Notes: generated by a model from the letters alone, not told the origin. A DNA stretch of 64,000 nucleotides from Caballeronia sordidicola (GCF_001544455.2 NZ_FCOC02000006.1:124001-188000); one strand, 5' to 3'; positions 53,455 to 63,020 are shown, numbered from the stretch's first letter. Numbers and translations: made by a program.

Positions 53455-54315
53455 ATGAATCTGATGTCCATCTTGTCGATTTTTAGACGCGCCCAGGTTG
53501 CTCATTCGAAAGCTACGTGGCTCAGCGAATTGTTCGTGCCCAAGCGTCGCAAGGCGATCAGTACGGTTGTGATGACCGCTGTGGTCTTCGTTCAATTGAC
53601 CGGGTGCGCCCTGGCGCAGAAAGCGCCAGTCGACGCGGCAAGCCGACCCGTCACCGATCACAAGAAGGTGCTGTATGTGACACGCCTTAAACATCGTGAT
53701 CGGGAGGAAGATGACAAAGTCCGCGCCCATCTCGAGGAACGCGGAATGATCGTCACGATGGTCGATCAGACCAGCCCGGCAAGCGCCGCGGCAGGTCAGG
53801 ATCTGGTGGTCATTTCGTCGGTTGTCAGCGCGCGAGACATGGTTGGCACTTCCTTTCGGGATGTCCCGCTGCCGTTGCTGACCTGGGAGTCCGACCTTTT
53901 CGACTCGTTAAGATTCACGGGGCAAAAAAAAGGTGAGGATTTCGGCACGCTAGAGAAGGAGCACTACATCAACGTCGTCAACGCGCCGAGTCCGCTCGCT
54001 GGCGGCGTTCCCGCAGGCAAGCGATGGGTGTACCCTCGTGACGGTGAAATGGGCTGGGGTAAGCCTGCCCCTGGCGCGACAGTGATTGCGACCGTACCCG
54101 GCGAGCCGGACGAGGCGGTGCTGTTCGCTTATGAGAAAGGCGCTACGATGGACTACGACTTCATCGCACCTGCTCGCCGAGTTGCGGTGTTTCTCGGCAA
54201 TCGCACGTTCGAAAAACTGAGCGCAGACGGCACTACGCTATTCGATGCCGCGCTCGATTGGGCTGTGAGCGCGCCTGTCTCGCCAACGCGGCACCCTGAA
54301 CTGCCTTCAAAGTAA
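53455..54315 (+). CDS. Secreted or lipid-anchored protein with a ThuA/amidotransferase-like fold, function unknown
   Basis: This 286-residue protein has a hydrophobic segment ending in a possible lipobox (VQLTGCALAQ at about residues 46-55), preceded by a long basic N-terminus. The mature part reads KKVLYVTRLKHRDREEDDKV, VVISSVVSARDMVG and PLLTWESDLFDSL. This resembles the class I amidotransferase-like (ThuA-type) modules found in some secreted proteins. No catalytic Cys is evident. It follows the TonB receptor by 35 nt and is probably co-regulated by iron, suggesting an accessory role at the cell surface. Confidence 0.6.
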   Translation: MNLMSILSIFRRAQVAHSKATWLSELFVPKRRKAISTVVMTAVVFVQLTGCALAQKAPVDAASRPVTDHKKVLYVTRLKHRDREEDDKVRAHLEERGMIVTMVDQTSPASAAAGQDLVVISSVVSARDMVGTSFRDVPLPLLTWESDLFDSLRFTGQKKGEDFGTLEKEHYINVVNAPSPLAGGVPAGKRWVYPRDGEMGWGKPAPGATVIATVPGEPDEAVLFAYEKGATMDYDFIAPARRVAVFLGNRTFEKLSADGTTLFDAALDWAVSAPVSPTRHPELPSK

Positions 54316-54405
54316 CGCTTGGGACACTTAACGACATGATGGCCACGCGGGAGGAAATTTCCGGCCCGGATTCCACCCGTCCTCATCCGCACGGTGCGGA
54401 GTCGC

Positions 54406-54912
54406 TCACGTATGCGTGAGACGATGATATTCCCTGTTGTAGTAAATGAGCACGCCAGGCTGCGTATTTGTTTGAAGCTCGATCACCTTGCAAACGAGGA
54501 TGTCGTGCGTTCCGACTGGAATGCGGCTGACCGTCTTGCAGTCGATCGAAACCATTGCGTGCGCTAGACGCGGGGCTCGTTCATGCCGCTCGATCCATTC
54601 GCCGTGCTCGAAACGCGCGGCCATCGGCTGCTTGCTTGAGAAAGCCGCCGATATTCCGTGCTGCTCCGCACTCAGCGTATTGATACACAGCACGCCGTTC
54701 GCGATGGTAGCGGCATACGCGGACGACGTCCGGTTGACGCAGACAAGCACACTCGGCGGTGTATCGGTCACGCTGCACACAGCGGAGGCGGTGAAGCCCG
54801 CACGCCCGCTTGCACCGTCGGTCGTGATGACGTGAACCGCAGCGCCGAGATGAGCCATCGCGTCACGAAATGCAAGCATTGATACTTCGTTTGCGTCCAG
54901 GTCAGTCGGCAT
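54406..54912 (-). CDS. Flavin reductase (NADH:FMN oxidoreductase), NtaB/HpaC-like
   Basis: This 168-residue protein has the flavin-reductase split-barrel signature GRAGFTASAVCSVTDTPPSVLVCVNRTSSAY and the His-rich C-terminus REYHRL. It would supply FMNH2 to the NtaA-type monooxygenase at 57457 and possibly the one at 43380. It overlaps the aldolase gene by 11 nt and ends the operon. Confidence 0.9.
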   Translation of the reverse strand: MPTDLDANEVSMLAFRDAMAHLGAAVHVITTDGASGRAGFTASAVCSVTDTPPSVLVCVNRTSSAYAATIANGVLCINTLSAEQHGISAAFSSKQPMAARFEHGEWIERHERAPRLAHAMVSIDCKTVSRIPVGTHDILVCKVIELQTNTQPGVLIYYNREYHRLTHT

Positions 54913-55627
54913 AAGAAGGGTCTTCCTTGTCGAGAATTCGCTTCATCTCCTCGAAGTGAGCAATCGAAAAATCCGTGATGCCTTCCCAGTCGCGCGCGGT
55001 TTTCTCCGCCACCTGATCCGACAGCACATTCAGCGGTCGCCCCGTTGCGTAAGCGAGATGCAGGATCTGGCAGGCGCGCTCGATCGTGTACAAATCATCG
55101 AAGGCTTCGCCTATGGTCGCAGCCGTCACCAGAATGCCGTGATTGCTCATCATGAGGCGCGATTTGTCACCGAGCGCGGCAACGAGGCGCGCACCCTCTG
55201 CGGCGGTATCGGCCATGCCTCCAAACGCTTTATCTATGGCGACACGGTTGAAGTAGCGCGCCGTATTCTGTTCAATCGGCTTGATCTCCGGATCGGCGAG
55301 GCTGGCAATAGCCGTGACATAAACCGGATGCAGATGAAGCGCGACTTTCACGTGCGGCGCACGCCGGTGAATCTGCCCGTGAATGGCCCACGCAGTGGGA
55401 TCGATATCTCTTCGATCCTCGAGATCTTCGGCCTCGTCGGCGTCGAGCAGCAGCAGGTCGCTTGCCCGTATCCGGGAAAAGTGCTGCCACTTGCGGTTCA
55501 TCAGGAACTTGCGTCCATCGGACGACACGGCTGCGCTGAAATGATTGGCAACCGCTTCATGCATTCCCAGGCGAGCGAAGCAGCGAAACGCCGCAGCCAG
55601 ATCGACTCGAAGCTGGCGTTCATCCAT
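54902..55627 (-). CDS. Class II aldolase/adducin-family protein
   Basis: This 241-residue protein has the zinc-binding His pair in LHLHPVYVTAIASL, the block LMSNHGILV carrying the third His, and GMHEAVANHFSAAV. Family members cleave sugar phosphates (fuculose, ribulose) or hydroxy-keto acids. In this operon it may split a product of the monooxygenase. The substrate is not determinable from sequence. Confidence 0.87.
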   Translation of the reverse strand: MDERQLRVDLAAAFRCFARLGMHEAVANHFSAAVSSDGRKFLMNRKWQHFSRIRASDLLLLDADEAEDLEDRRDIDPTAWAIHGQIHRRAPHVKVALHLHPVYVTAIASLADPEIKPIEQNTARYFNRVAIDKAFGGMADTAAEGARLVAALGDKSRLMMSNHGILVTAATIGEAFDDLYTIERACQILHLAYATGRPLNVLSDQVAEKTARDWEGITDFSIAHFEEMKRILDKEDPSYAD

Positions 55628-55678
55628 GTCGAATACTCTCCTTATTGCGTAGAACGAAAAATCGTGTGCGCGTGCACG

Positions 55679-57460
55679 TCATTGCGAAGCCGCGGTCCTA
55701 CCACGCGGGTGTACCGACTGCAGCAGCAGAAACAGCAGCGTGACGACCGACAGCACGACCGTCGACGCGGCTGCCAGTGTGGGCGTGACCTGCAACAAGA
55801 TGTCGTCCCAGAGTTGCTTGGGTAGCGTGGTCTTCACTCCGCCGCCGATGAACAGGGCCACAGTCAACTCCTCGAATGACGTGAGAAAACCAATCACGAA
55901 TCCTGCGGTGAGCCCGTTCTTGACACACGGCAGCGTGATGCGCCGCAACACTTGCAGACGGGTTGCGCCCAGCGTGCCCGCGGCATGATCGAGGCCCCAG
56001 TCATGGCCCTTGAACGTGGTCAGCAGGATGACGAATACAATCGGCATCGCGATCACGACATGCCCGATGACAATGCCAATGTTCGTGGCAACCAGCGAGA
56101 TATGCGCGCACAGGAAAAACAGTGCGATCGCAGTGACGATGGACGGCACGATCATCGGCAACAGGAACAACAGAAAAAGCGCGCCCTTCATGCGAGACCT
56201 GGAGCGGGCAATGCCCAAGGCCGCGAGCGTCGCGATAACAGCGGTCGCCAGCGCCGCCACGAGTCCGATACCAAACGAGCGCACCGTGGCGCCAATCCAA
56301 AGAGACGACGAAAAGTACGCGTCAAACCAGCGCAAGCTGAAGCCCTTCGGCGGGAAGGACAAAAAGGTATCGCTGGTAAACGACATGGGCACGATTGCGG
56401 CAATCGGGAAAAGCAGCACGAAGATCAGTGCGCACGAGTAGACCAGAAGCGGACTGACGCGGGTAATGGGCTGCACGCGGCGATCGTAAAAAGCAACCAC
56501 ATGCGACGACAGGAAACCCGCTGCGTTGACCATTGCATTGCCGGCCCGCCGCAAGTGGAGATGATGGCTCGGACGCACGCTGTCCGCATCCCCGGCGAGA
56601 GACGACATTCCGAAGACCAGGTTGTAGAGAAAGCAACTGATCAGCGCCGACATCACCAGTACAACCGCCAGCGCACTGCCAAGTTGCCAGTTCTGCAATT
56701 CATTGATTTGCACAATGATCAGCTGCCCCAACATCATCTCGCGGGGGCTGCCAAGCAGCGTTGGTGTGATGAAGAAGCCAAGCGCACTGATAAATACCAG
56801 CAAGCCGGCTGCGGCGACACCGCGCATGGAAGACACGAAGAAGATTCGCCAGAACACCTGCGCACGATCGCCGCCCAGCGTGGCGGCGGCCATCGACATG
56901 CGGCGATCGATTTGATTCATCACCGGCAACATCGTGACCACGGCAAGCGGCAACAGCGTATGACTGATCGTGAAAATGACGGCGGTCCGGTTGAACAGCA
57001 GCCGGTCGCCGCCTGCGAGCCCGAGTTCGTGCATGACATTGGCGACGAAGCCCGTGCGCCCGAGCAAGACCATCCACGCAAAGTTCTTGACCAGCGTGCT
57101 GGTCCAGAACGCCAGCAGCACGAGCAGCGCCACGCCTTGCTGTTGGCGCTTGGGCAAGCCCGAGAGCCAGTAGGCAAGCGGATAGCCAAATAAAAGGCAA
57201 TAGGCGGTGGTTTGAAAGGCGATCGAAAACGTGGTTTGAAGGACCTGCCTGTACACGCTCGGCCCGAAGAACCGCGCAAATGCGGACATCGAGAACTCGC
57301 CGGTTCCGTTCTGGATCATCGAGAGCGAAAGCAGCCTGAGCGAGGGATACACAAGAAATGCCGCAAGAAACAGGACCCCCGGGGCCGCCAGCCACAGTGG
57401 TCCGGCATTGAGGCTGCGAGCGCGCCGGGGCGTATCGGCCGCCGCCACGGATGTATTCAT
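55679..57460 (-). CDS. Fused two-part ABC permease, PotB-PotC-like
   Basis: This 593-residue protein contains both permease halves of a spermidine/putrescine-type importer. The N-terminal half has MAAATLGGDRAQVFWRIFF (EAA loop) and the C-terminal half has HAAGTLGATRLQVLRRITLP (second EAA loop), with about 6 helices in each. Permeases of this family are usually two separate genes. It starts with a 4-nt ATGA overlap with the monooxygenase stop, so the two proteins are co-translated. Confidence 0.88.
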   Translation of the reverse strand: MNTSVAAADTPRRARSLNAGPLWLAAPGVLFLAAFLVYPSLRLLSLSMIQNGTGEFSMSAFARFFGPSVYRQVLQTTFSIAFQTTAYCLLFGYPLAYWLSGLPKRQQQGVALLVLLAFWTSTLVKNFAWMVLLGRTGFVANVMHELGLAGGDRLLFNRTAVIFTISHTLLPLAVVTMLPVMNQIDRRMSMAAATLGGDRAQVFWRIFFVSSMRGVAAAGLLVFISALGFFITPTLLGSPREMMLGQLIIVQINELQNWQLGSALAVVLVMSALISCFLYNLVFGMSSLAGDADSVRPSHHLHLRRAGNAMVNAAGFLSSHVVAFYDRRVQPITRVSPLLVYSCALIFVLLFPIAAIVPMSFTSDTFLSFPPKGFSLRWFDAYFSSSLWIGATVRSFGIGLVAALATAVIATLAALGIARSRSRMKGALFLLFLLPMIVPSIVTAIALFFLCAHISLVATNIGIVIGHVVIAMPIVFVILLTTFKGHDWGLDHAAGTLGATRLQVLRRITLPCVKNGLTAGFVIGFLTSFEELTVALFIGGGVKTTLPKQLWDDILLQVTPTLAAASTVVLSVVTLLFLLLQSVHPRGRTAASQ

Positions 57461-58797
57461 CGTGCAGCCTGTGCGTGGCGATTGGCAGGCCGCGCGAGTC
57501 CGAGGTTTTCACGCAAGGTCGTGCCGCTGTATTCCTTTCGAAAACGCCCGCGCCGCTGCAGTTCCGGGATGACGTGCGCGACAAAGTCGGTCATGTCGTT
57601 GGGCAGCACATGGAAGGCGAGCATGAAACCGTCGGCAGCGCGGGTATCGATCCATTCCTCCATGTGATCGACGATTTGCTGCGGTGTCCCGCACAAGGTG
57701 ACCTTGCCGCGCTCGTAGCTCGAATAGAGTTGCCGCAGCGTCAATTTCTGATCGCGGATCATGCTGACGATCTGGTTGAAGTAGGCCTGATGCAGATTGG
57801 CCGTCTTGGGAATCAGGTGCTCGGGAATGGGTTCATCGAGCGGGAAGTTCGTCAAGTCGAGTTCCAGATCCGCACCCAGGCGCATACGGCCTACGTCAGG
57901 ATGAATCAGGCTTTGCAGTTCGCGGTACTTGTCCTGGGCCTCCGCCTCGCTGCTGCCGACCACCACCGAGAGGCCCGCAAGGATTTTCATTTCCTCCGGG
58001 GCGCGGCCGAAGGCGGGCATGCGGCCCTTGAGATCGGCATAGAAACGCTGTGATTTTTCAAGCGTGGGATCCGAAGAGAAGACCACTTCGGCCGTCTCGG
58101 CAGCGAAGGATTTGCCGTCTTCCGAAGACCCGGCCTGAATGATCACCGGCCGTCCCTGCGGCGCGCGCTTGATGTTAAGGCCGCCATAAACCGTGAAAAA
58201 CTCGCCCTGATGATCGGTCGTATGAAATTTCCCGGGTTCAAAGACTTTGCATTGTTCCTTGTCGCCCACGAACGCGTCGTCTTCCCACGTGTCCCATAGT
58301 TTCGATACCACGTCGAAGAACTCGCGCGCGCGGGCGTACCGCCGGTCGTGCGGCGGCAGTTTATCGAGGCCGAAGTTTCTGGCGGCGTAGTCGTTGGCCG
58401 ATGTCACGACGTTCCAGCCGGCGCGTCCATGGGACAAATGATCCAGCGAAGCAAACTGGCGCGCGAGATTATAGGGCTCGTAGAAACTCGTGGAAGCGGT
58501 GGCTCCCAGTCCAATATGACGTGTCGATCCCGACAGCGCGGACAGCAGCGTGATCGGCTCAAAGCAGTTCATGAACAGCGGATAGCGTGTATAGACGTTG
58601 AGCTTTTCCGTGCGGGCCGCGGGCGTATCCGCAATGAAAAAGAGGTCCATCAGGCCTGTTTCCGCAAGCGTTGCGAGCTTGCGGTAATAGTCGATATTGG
58701 TCGACGCGTCCCGCGGCGCTTCCGATTGCAGCCATGATGCAGGGTGCGAGCCCGTTGCATGCACGAGCACGCCAAGAGCCATGTGTTGGTCAGTCAT
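57457..58797 (-). CDS. FMN-dependent monooxygenase, NtaA/SnaA/DszA family
   Basis: This 446-residue LLM-class monooxygenase shows GATASTSFYEPYNLARQFASLD, LSHGRAGWNVVTSAND, RPVIIQAGSSEDGKSFAA and DGFMLAFHVLPNDMTDFV. It is a paralogue of the enzyme at 43380. It lies within an ABC-importer operon that also encodes a flavin reductase, so import and oxidation of the same compound are probably linked. The substrate may be a nitrogen- or sulfur-containing organic acid or an amine; this is inference from the transporter type. Confidence 0.9.
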   Translation of the reverse strand: MTDQHMALGVLVHATGSHPASWLQSEAPRDASTNIDYYRKLATLAETGLMDLFFIADTPAARTEKLNVYTRYPLFMNCFEPITLLSALSGSTRHIGLGATASTSFYEPYNLARQFASLDHLSHGRAGWNVVTSANDYAARNFGLDKLPPHDRRYARAREFFDVVSKLWDTWEDDAFVGDKEQCKVFEPGKFHTTDHQGEFFTVYGGLNIKRAPQGRPVIIQAGSSEDGKSFAAETAEVVFSSDPTLEKSQRFYADLKGRMPAFGRAPEEMKILAGLSVVVGSSEAEAQDKYRELQSLIHPDVGRMRLGADLELDLTNFPLDEPIPEHLIPKTANLHQAYFNQIVSMIRDQKLTLRQLYSSYERGKVTLCGTPQQIVDHMEEWIDTRAADGFMLAFHVLPNDMTDFVAHVIPELQRRGRFRKEYSGTTLRENLGLARPANRHAQAAR

Positions 58798-58834
58798 GAT
58801 GCTGCATCTCCTTGGAAACAGGTCAGGGTATCGG

Positions 58835-59905
58835 TCACGCGTTCAACAGCCATTCCTGGAACTTCTCGTTCGCCGAATCGAAGTTTTTTCCCCACCAGGC
58901 GGTGTCTCGCCGGGTAAGACGTTCCAGGTTCCTGGGGAATGTCGGCAACAGCTCGGCACGCGCCGGATCGATGAGTTTGTAAGCGTTGCTGTTGCTGGGG
59001 CCATTTGCGACCAGGCTCGAGTACTGCGCCTGACGATCGGCCCGCATGCAAAAGCGCACAAACTGCTGCGCCTGTTTCAGGTTCGGTGTGCCGATGGGAA
59101 TGGACCATCCGTCCACGTTGTAGGTGCCTTCCCAGACGATCTTCACAGGCGCGCCGGCAGAGATGGCCGCAAGCGCCCGGGCGTTCCACGTATCCGATAA
59201 ATCCACTTCGCCGCTTTGCAGGAGTTGCGTGTTTTGTGCGCCGTTGGCCCACCAGACATTGATGGACGAATGAATCTTGTCGAGCGATTTCAAGGCGCGC
59301 TCGACGTTGATGGGATAGATGTCCTTGGGCGCGACACCATCGGCGAGCAGCGCATTTTCGAAAAGACCGATGGGCGACCGGAACAGCGCCCGGCGTCCCG
59401 GAAACTTCGCGGTATCCCAATAGTCGCGCCATCCCGCCGGCGCAGCCTTTGGAAACTTGTCAGTGCGATACGCCATTACCACACCGTAGATGGAAAACCC
59501 GAACCAGTTGTTTGTCAGCATGCCCGGGAGAATGCCCGCCCCATCGCTCGAAGCAATATCGAGCGGCGCAAGATAGTTTTTCTGGCCGGTCAAGCGAAGC
59601 ACGTTGTCCGGCGTCACCATTGCAAGGTCCCAGATGTGCGAGCCGGAATCGACCGAAAGCTTGAATTGCGTGACGGGGTCGGACTCGTGCGCTACGTTGA
59701 CGATCCGGATTCCTGTTTCTTTTTCGAATGGATCGTAAAACGCGGTGCGCATGATGGGGCCGAGGGCGCCGCCGTTATCGGCTACCGTCAGCTGGCCGGC
59801 CGCGCTTGCGCGCTGCGTCCAGATGGTTGGGAGTCCGAGCGCCAGTCCGGTGGCGCCTGTCGTTTTGATGAACTGCCTGCGGCTGGTTCTGATGCTCGAG
59901 CTCAC
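58835..59905 (-). CDS. ABC substrate-binding protein, PotD/spermidine-putrescine type, Tat-exported
   Basis: This protein of about 356 residues begins with a twin-arginine signal (SRRQFIKTTGATGLALGLP). It has the PotD-type blocks KETGIRIVNVAHESDPVTQFK, DLAMVTPDNVLRLT and NVDGWSIPIGTPNLKQAQQFV. I place the start at GTG 59905 because GGAG precedes it by 7 nt; the longer ATG at 59962 has no such site and adds a non-homologous stretch. Ligand probably an amine or a nitrogenous organic acid. Confidence 0.87.
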   Translation of the reverse strand: MSSSIRTSRRQFIKTTGATGLALGLPTIWTQRASAAGQLTVADNGGALGPIMRTAFYDPFEKETGIRIVNVAHESDPVTQFKLSVDSGSHIWDLAMVTPDNVLRLTGQKNYLAPLDIASSDGAGILPGMLTNNWFGFSIYGVVMAYRTDKFPKAAPAGWRDYWDTAKFPGRRALFRSPIGLFENALLADGVAPKDIYPINVERALKSLDKIHSSINVWWANGAQNTQLLQSGEVDLSDTWNARALAAISAGAPVKIVWEGTYNVDGWSIPIGTPNLKQAQQFVRFCMRADRQAQYSSLVANGPSNSNAYKLIDPARAELLPTFPRNLERLTRRDTAWWGKNFDSANEKFQEWLLNA

Positions 59906-59992
59906 GCGCGTTTCTCCAGATAAGATTGCAAGGTTGAAGCGTTGATCACGAACCGCCAGCAAGCGTGCGTCAGGCGGCTCGTGTAGTGAGCG

Positions 59993-61105
59993 TTAATGGC
60001 GCAGCAGCAGAGAGTGTTCGACTTGCCAGCGCAGCGAGACAACGTCGCCAATCGAATACCTTCCTGTTCGCGCCGCTTGTCTGACGGTTAAAACGGCACC
60101 GCTTTGGAGTTCGACGAGCAGGCGCGTCTCGGCGCCCCCGTAGATACTTTCGATAACCCGGCCGCTAACGAACCCATTGTTGGTGTCGTCAATGCAAATG
60201 TGTTCGGGACGTACGATAAGCATTGCCTCGGCCGCGTTGGCGGCGGCGAGTGAGTCTTCATCGGTCGGAAGCGGAACGTTGCCGTCAACGGTGGCAAGCC
60301 AGCCGTCGCGCCCCGGCTTGCCGCGCAACTTGTTTGAAACCCCGATGAAGTCGGCCACGAACGACGAGGCGGGTTTTTCATAAATTGCTTGCGGCGTGCC
60401 TATCTGTTCAATGCGCCCGGCGTTCATCAGGCACACCCGGTCGGAAAGAGCGAGCGCTTCTTCCTGATCGTGAGTCACGAAAATAATGGTCGATCCTGTC
60501 TCACGATGAATCCGCTTGATTTCGACTCGCATGGATTCGCGTAGCTTGCGATCGAGTGCGGACAGTGATTCGTCCATGAGAAGCAGGGAGGGTTCGTAGA
60601 CGAGGCAGCGCGCAAGCGCGACGCGTTGTTGCTGGCCACCCGACAATTCTCGTGGAAACCGTTCGCCGAATGTGGCGAGCTTCACAGTTTCCAGTGCGTG
60701 CATGACGCGGCGTTTTACGTCGGTCGCCGGCAAGCGCCGCATCTGTAATGGAAACGCGACATTTTCGAAGACGTTCAAATGCGGAAAGAGAGCATAGTTC
60801 TGAAACACGACGCCAATGTCGCGCTCATGAACAAGTGATTTCGTACGATCCTGCGAGTCGATGAACAGCTTGCCCGCAGTCGGCGCTGTCAGCCCGCAGA
60901 TGATTTGCAGCAGCGTCGTTTTCCCCGATCCGGACGGTCCGAGCAGCGTGAGCAGCTCACCGGTCTTGACCGAGAGATTGATCGGATGCAAGGCGACAGT
61001 ATTGCCGTAATGCTTCGACAAGCCTTCGATGCGCATTTTTATCGCGGAGGCTGGAAGGTATGGGGTCCCGCATTCCTCAGCGGCGAAATCGGCCAGCTTG
61101 TCCAT
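59993..61105 (-). CDS. ABC transporter ATPase, PotA-like
   Basis: This 370-residue ATPase has Walker A GPSGSGKTT, the Q-loop VFQNYALFPHLNVFENV, signature LSGGQQQRVALARC and a C-terminal TOBE domain (IVRPEHICI, SIYGGAETRLLVEL). The Walker B ends LLLMDESLSALD, with Ser where Pro is usual. AGGAG precedes the start. It is the first gene of the minus-strand operon ending at 54406. Confidence 0.9.
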   Translation of the reverse strand: MDKLADFAAEECGTPYLPASAIKMRIEGLSKHYGNTVALHPINLSVKTGELLTLLGPSGSGKTTLLQIICGLTAPTAGKLFIDSQDRTKSLVHERDIGVVFQNYALFPHLNVFENVAFPLQMRRLPATDVKRRVMHALETVKLATFGERFPRELSGGQQQRVALARCLVYEPSLLLMDESLSALDRKLRESMRVEIKRIHRETGSTIIFVTHDQEEALALSDRVCLMNAGRIEQIGTPQAIYEKPASSFVADFIGVSNKLRGKPGRDGWLATVDGNVPLPTDEDSLAAANAAEAMLIVRPEHICIDDTNNGFVSGRVIESIYGGAETRLLVELQSGAVLTVRQAARTGRYSIGDVVSLRWQVEHSLLLRH

Positions 61106-61468
61106 GATTGGCTCCTGAGCATGACAGTCATCATCCCGTCAGCAAAGAGCGCGCAGGAGACACCGTGCAGACCCCGGCTCAAACGTTTTAATGCGTTCAA
61201 CCGAAGGCGAAACCAATTTAACAAGTCAAATTAAAGGGAAAAATATTGTTTTTGCATGCAATAGATAGGTTGTCCCTATGCGCTTTTCCGGTGAGTTCGC
61301 GCGATGTTGGTTGGTGAAATTTCGACTATCGTTAATAAGCCGGGTCAATGAGCCGAGTGTTGGCGAACGTCTTTTGCACGATTGATCCGGCCATGCGAAG
61401 CACCTGTCCATGTCTTTGAACATGTTGCGTCGTCGATCTTCGACGGCGCGATGACAAGGAGATTTTCA
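61106..61468. promoter_or_regulatory. Divergent control region with palindrome TTGCATGCAA
   Basis: This 363-nt region drives the ABC/monooxygenase operon leftward and the alcohol dehydrogenase rightward. An AT-rich core (about 61210-61262) contains the perfect 10-bp palindrome TTGCATGCAA at 61252-61261, a plausible operator. No gene is seen. Confidence 0.4.
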
Positions 61469-62485
61469 ATGTCGAAGATGAAAGCCGTACAAGTCGAAGC
61501 ACCGGGTGGCCCGTTAAAGCTTGTCGAGCTGGATATTCCGCAGCCGGGCCACGGTCAAGTCCGGATCAAGATTCACGCTTGTGGAATATGTCACAGCGAT
61601 TCGCTCACAAAAGAGGGCCAATGGCCTGGTCTGCAATTTCCACGGGTTCCGGGCCACGAAATCGCGGGTGTTGTGGACGCTGTGGGCGACGGCGTCGAGG
61701 GTTGGAGCGTAGGCCGGCGGGTCGGCGTCGGCTGGCATGGTGGTCATTGCGGCCAGTGTTCACGTTGCCGTAAAGGCGATTTCGTTCTCTGTGAAAAGGG
61801 GCAGGTTCCCGGAATCAGCTACAACGGCGGTTATGCGGAGTTCGTCGTCGCTCCGGTCGAAGCGCTTGCCAGTATTCCGGATGATCTGTCCGATGTGGAC
61901 GCGGCACCGCTGCTTTGCGCCGGAATTACGACCTTCAATGCGTTGCGTAACAGCGGTGCGCGCGCAGGCGAAGTTGTTGCGATTCTGGGCATTGGTGGGC
62001 TTGGGCATCTCGGTGTCCAATTTGCGAGGAAGATGGGCTTCGACACGGTTGCCATCGCTCGCGGACAAGACAAGGCGGAGCTTGCAAAACAGCTTGGCGC
62101 GAATCACTACATCGACAGTAAAACGCAGAATGTCGCGGACGAGTTGAACAAGCTCGGAGGCGCCAGGATCATCCTTGCAACGGTTACGAGCGGCAAGGCA
62201 ATGAGCGCGGCGATCGGTGGCCTTGGGGTGAATGGCAAGCTCATTATGGTTGGGATTTCTGAAGAGCCGGTCGAGGTGCCGATCGCGCAATTCATAATGG
62301 GACGTCATTCGATTCAGGGCTGGCCGTCGGGGACATCGGCCGATTCCGAAGATACGCTTTCTTTCAGTGCACTCTCGGGAGTTAAACCGATGATCGAGGA
62401 GTTTCCGCTTGAACAAGCGGCACAGGCTTATGACCGGATGATGAGTGGAGCGGCTCGTTTCAGGGTTGTTCTCAAGGTCGCTTGA
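61469..62485 (+). CDS. Zinc-dependent alcohol dehydrogenase
   Basis: This 338-residue medium-chain dehydrogenase has the catalytic zinc site CGICHSDSLTKEG and GHEIAGVVDAVG, the four-Cys structural zinc site CGQCSRCRKGDFVLC, and the Rossmann motif ILGIGGLGHLGVQFARKMG. AAGGAG precedes the ATG at 61469. It is a single gene, possibly linked to the divergent monooxygenase operon. Confidence 0.92.
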   Translation: MSKMKAVQVEAPGGPLKLVELDIPQPGHGQVRIKIHACGICHSDSLTKEGQWPGLQFPRVPGHEIAGVVDAVGDGVEGWSVGRRVGVGWHGGHCGQCSRCRKGDFVLCEKGQVPGISYNGGYAEFVVAPVEALASIPDDLSDVDAAPLLCAGITTFNALRNSGARAGEVVAILGIGGLGHLGVQFARKMGFDTVAIARGQDKAELAKQLGANHYIDSKTQNVADELNKLGGARIILATVTSGKAMSAAIGGLGVNGKLIMVGISEEPVEVPIAQFIMGRHSIQGWPSGTSADSEDTLSFSALSGVKPMIEEFPLEQAAQAYDRMMSGAARFRVVLKVA

Positions 62486-62974
62486 TTCGACGCGCAACGT
62501 GGAATATCCCCGGTTGTAAGCCGAACCAGCCGGGGTGCTCCGGAATGTCGGCTTCGCATGGTTGGCTGATTCGACGACGAAAGCTGCGAAAGGTTGGCAT
62601 TCCACCGCTACATTTGTGTATAGGACTGAGATCGACTCGCTGTTACAACAATCGCGTCAATTTGCGTAACGGGTCGCCAATTGAGCGGAGTTGCCCATGC
62701 ATCCAGCGCGCACCTGATTCATGCTCATCAATATCTAATCTACGAAAGATCGGGCTAAAGAATTCGCATTTGCTGACGATAAAACAGGATGAGCATACCG
62801 GCGCACTGACGCGCAACCGACCCGCTGGCTTATCGCTACGCAATGTGATCGCCACTACGCGCGCAGGCGTCTCGGTTGGAAAGCCACGCGTCGCCTGTAG
62901 GCGTACACGATGTTTTTCCTAAAGTCTTACACTCCGTCCCGAATTTCATGTTGGTGTCCAATTAGCTATCCTAT
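62486..62974. other. Gap between the alcohol dehydrogenase and Hsp20 genes
   Basis: About 490 nt separate the convergent genes. A 146-codon frame on the plus strand (from 62482) is Arg/Cys-rich and has no ribosome-binding site or family features, so I do not call it. No other structure is evident except the stem-loop at its right edge. Confidence 0.4.
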
Positions 62975-63015
62975 CGATTGAGCGCTCACTTCACGCTCCA
63001 GTGAGCGCCCAATCG
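62975..63015. terminator. Long stem-loop downstream of the Hsp20 genes
   Basis: Two 15-nt arms, CGATTGAGCGCTCAC and GTGAGCGCCCAATCG, pair at 14 of 15 positions around an 11-nt loop. It begins 5 nt after the Hsp20 stop. It lacks a T-tract but is well placed to end or protect the Hsp20 transcript. Confidence 0.5.
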
Positions 63016-63020
63016 AACAC

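Noticed and set aside
55952..57193. A 413-codon plus-strand frame opposite the fused permease.
   Set aside because: It encodes a low-complexity Arg/His/Gln-rich sequence and is a shadow of the permease gene.
62482..62922. A 146-codon frame after the alcohol dehydrogenase.
   Set aside because: Cys/Arg-rich product without motifs; it overlaps the dehydrogenase stop and has no ribosome-binding site.
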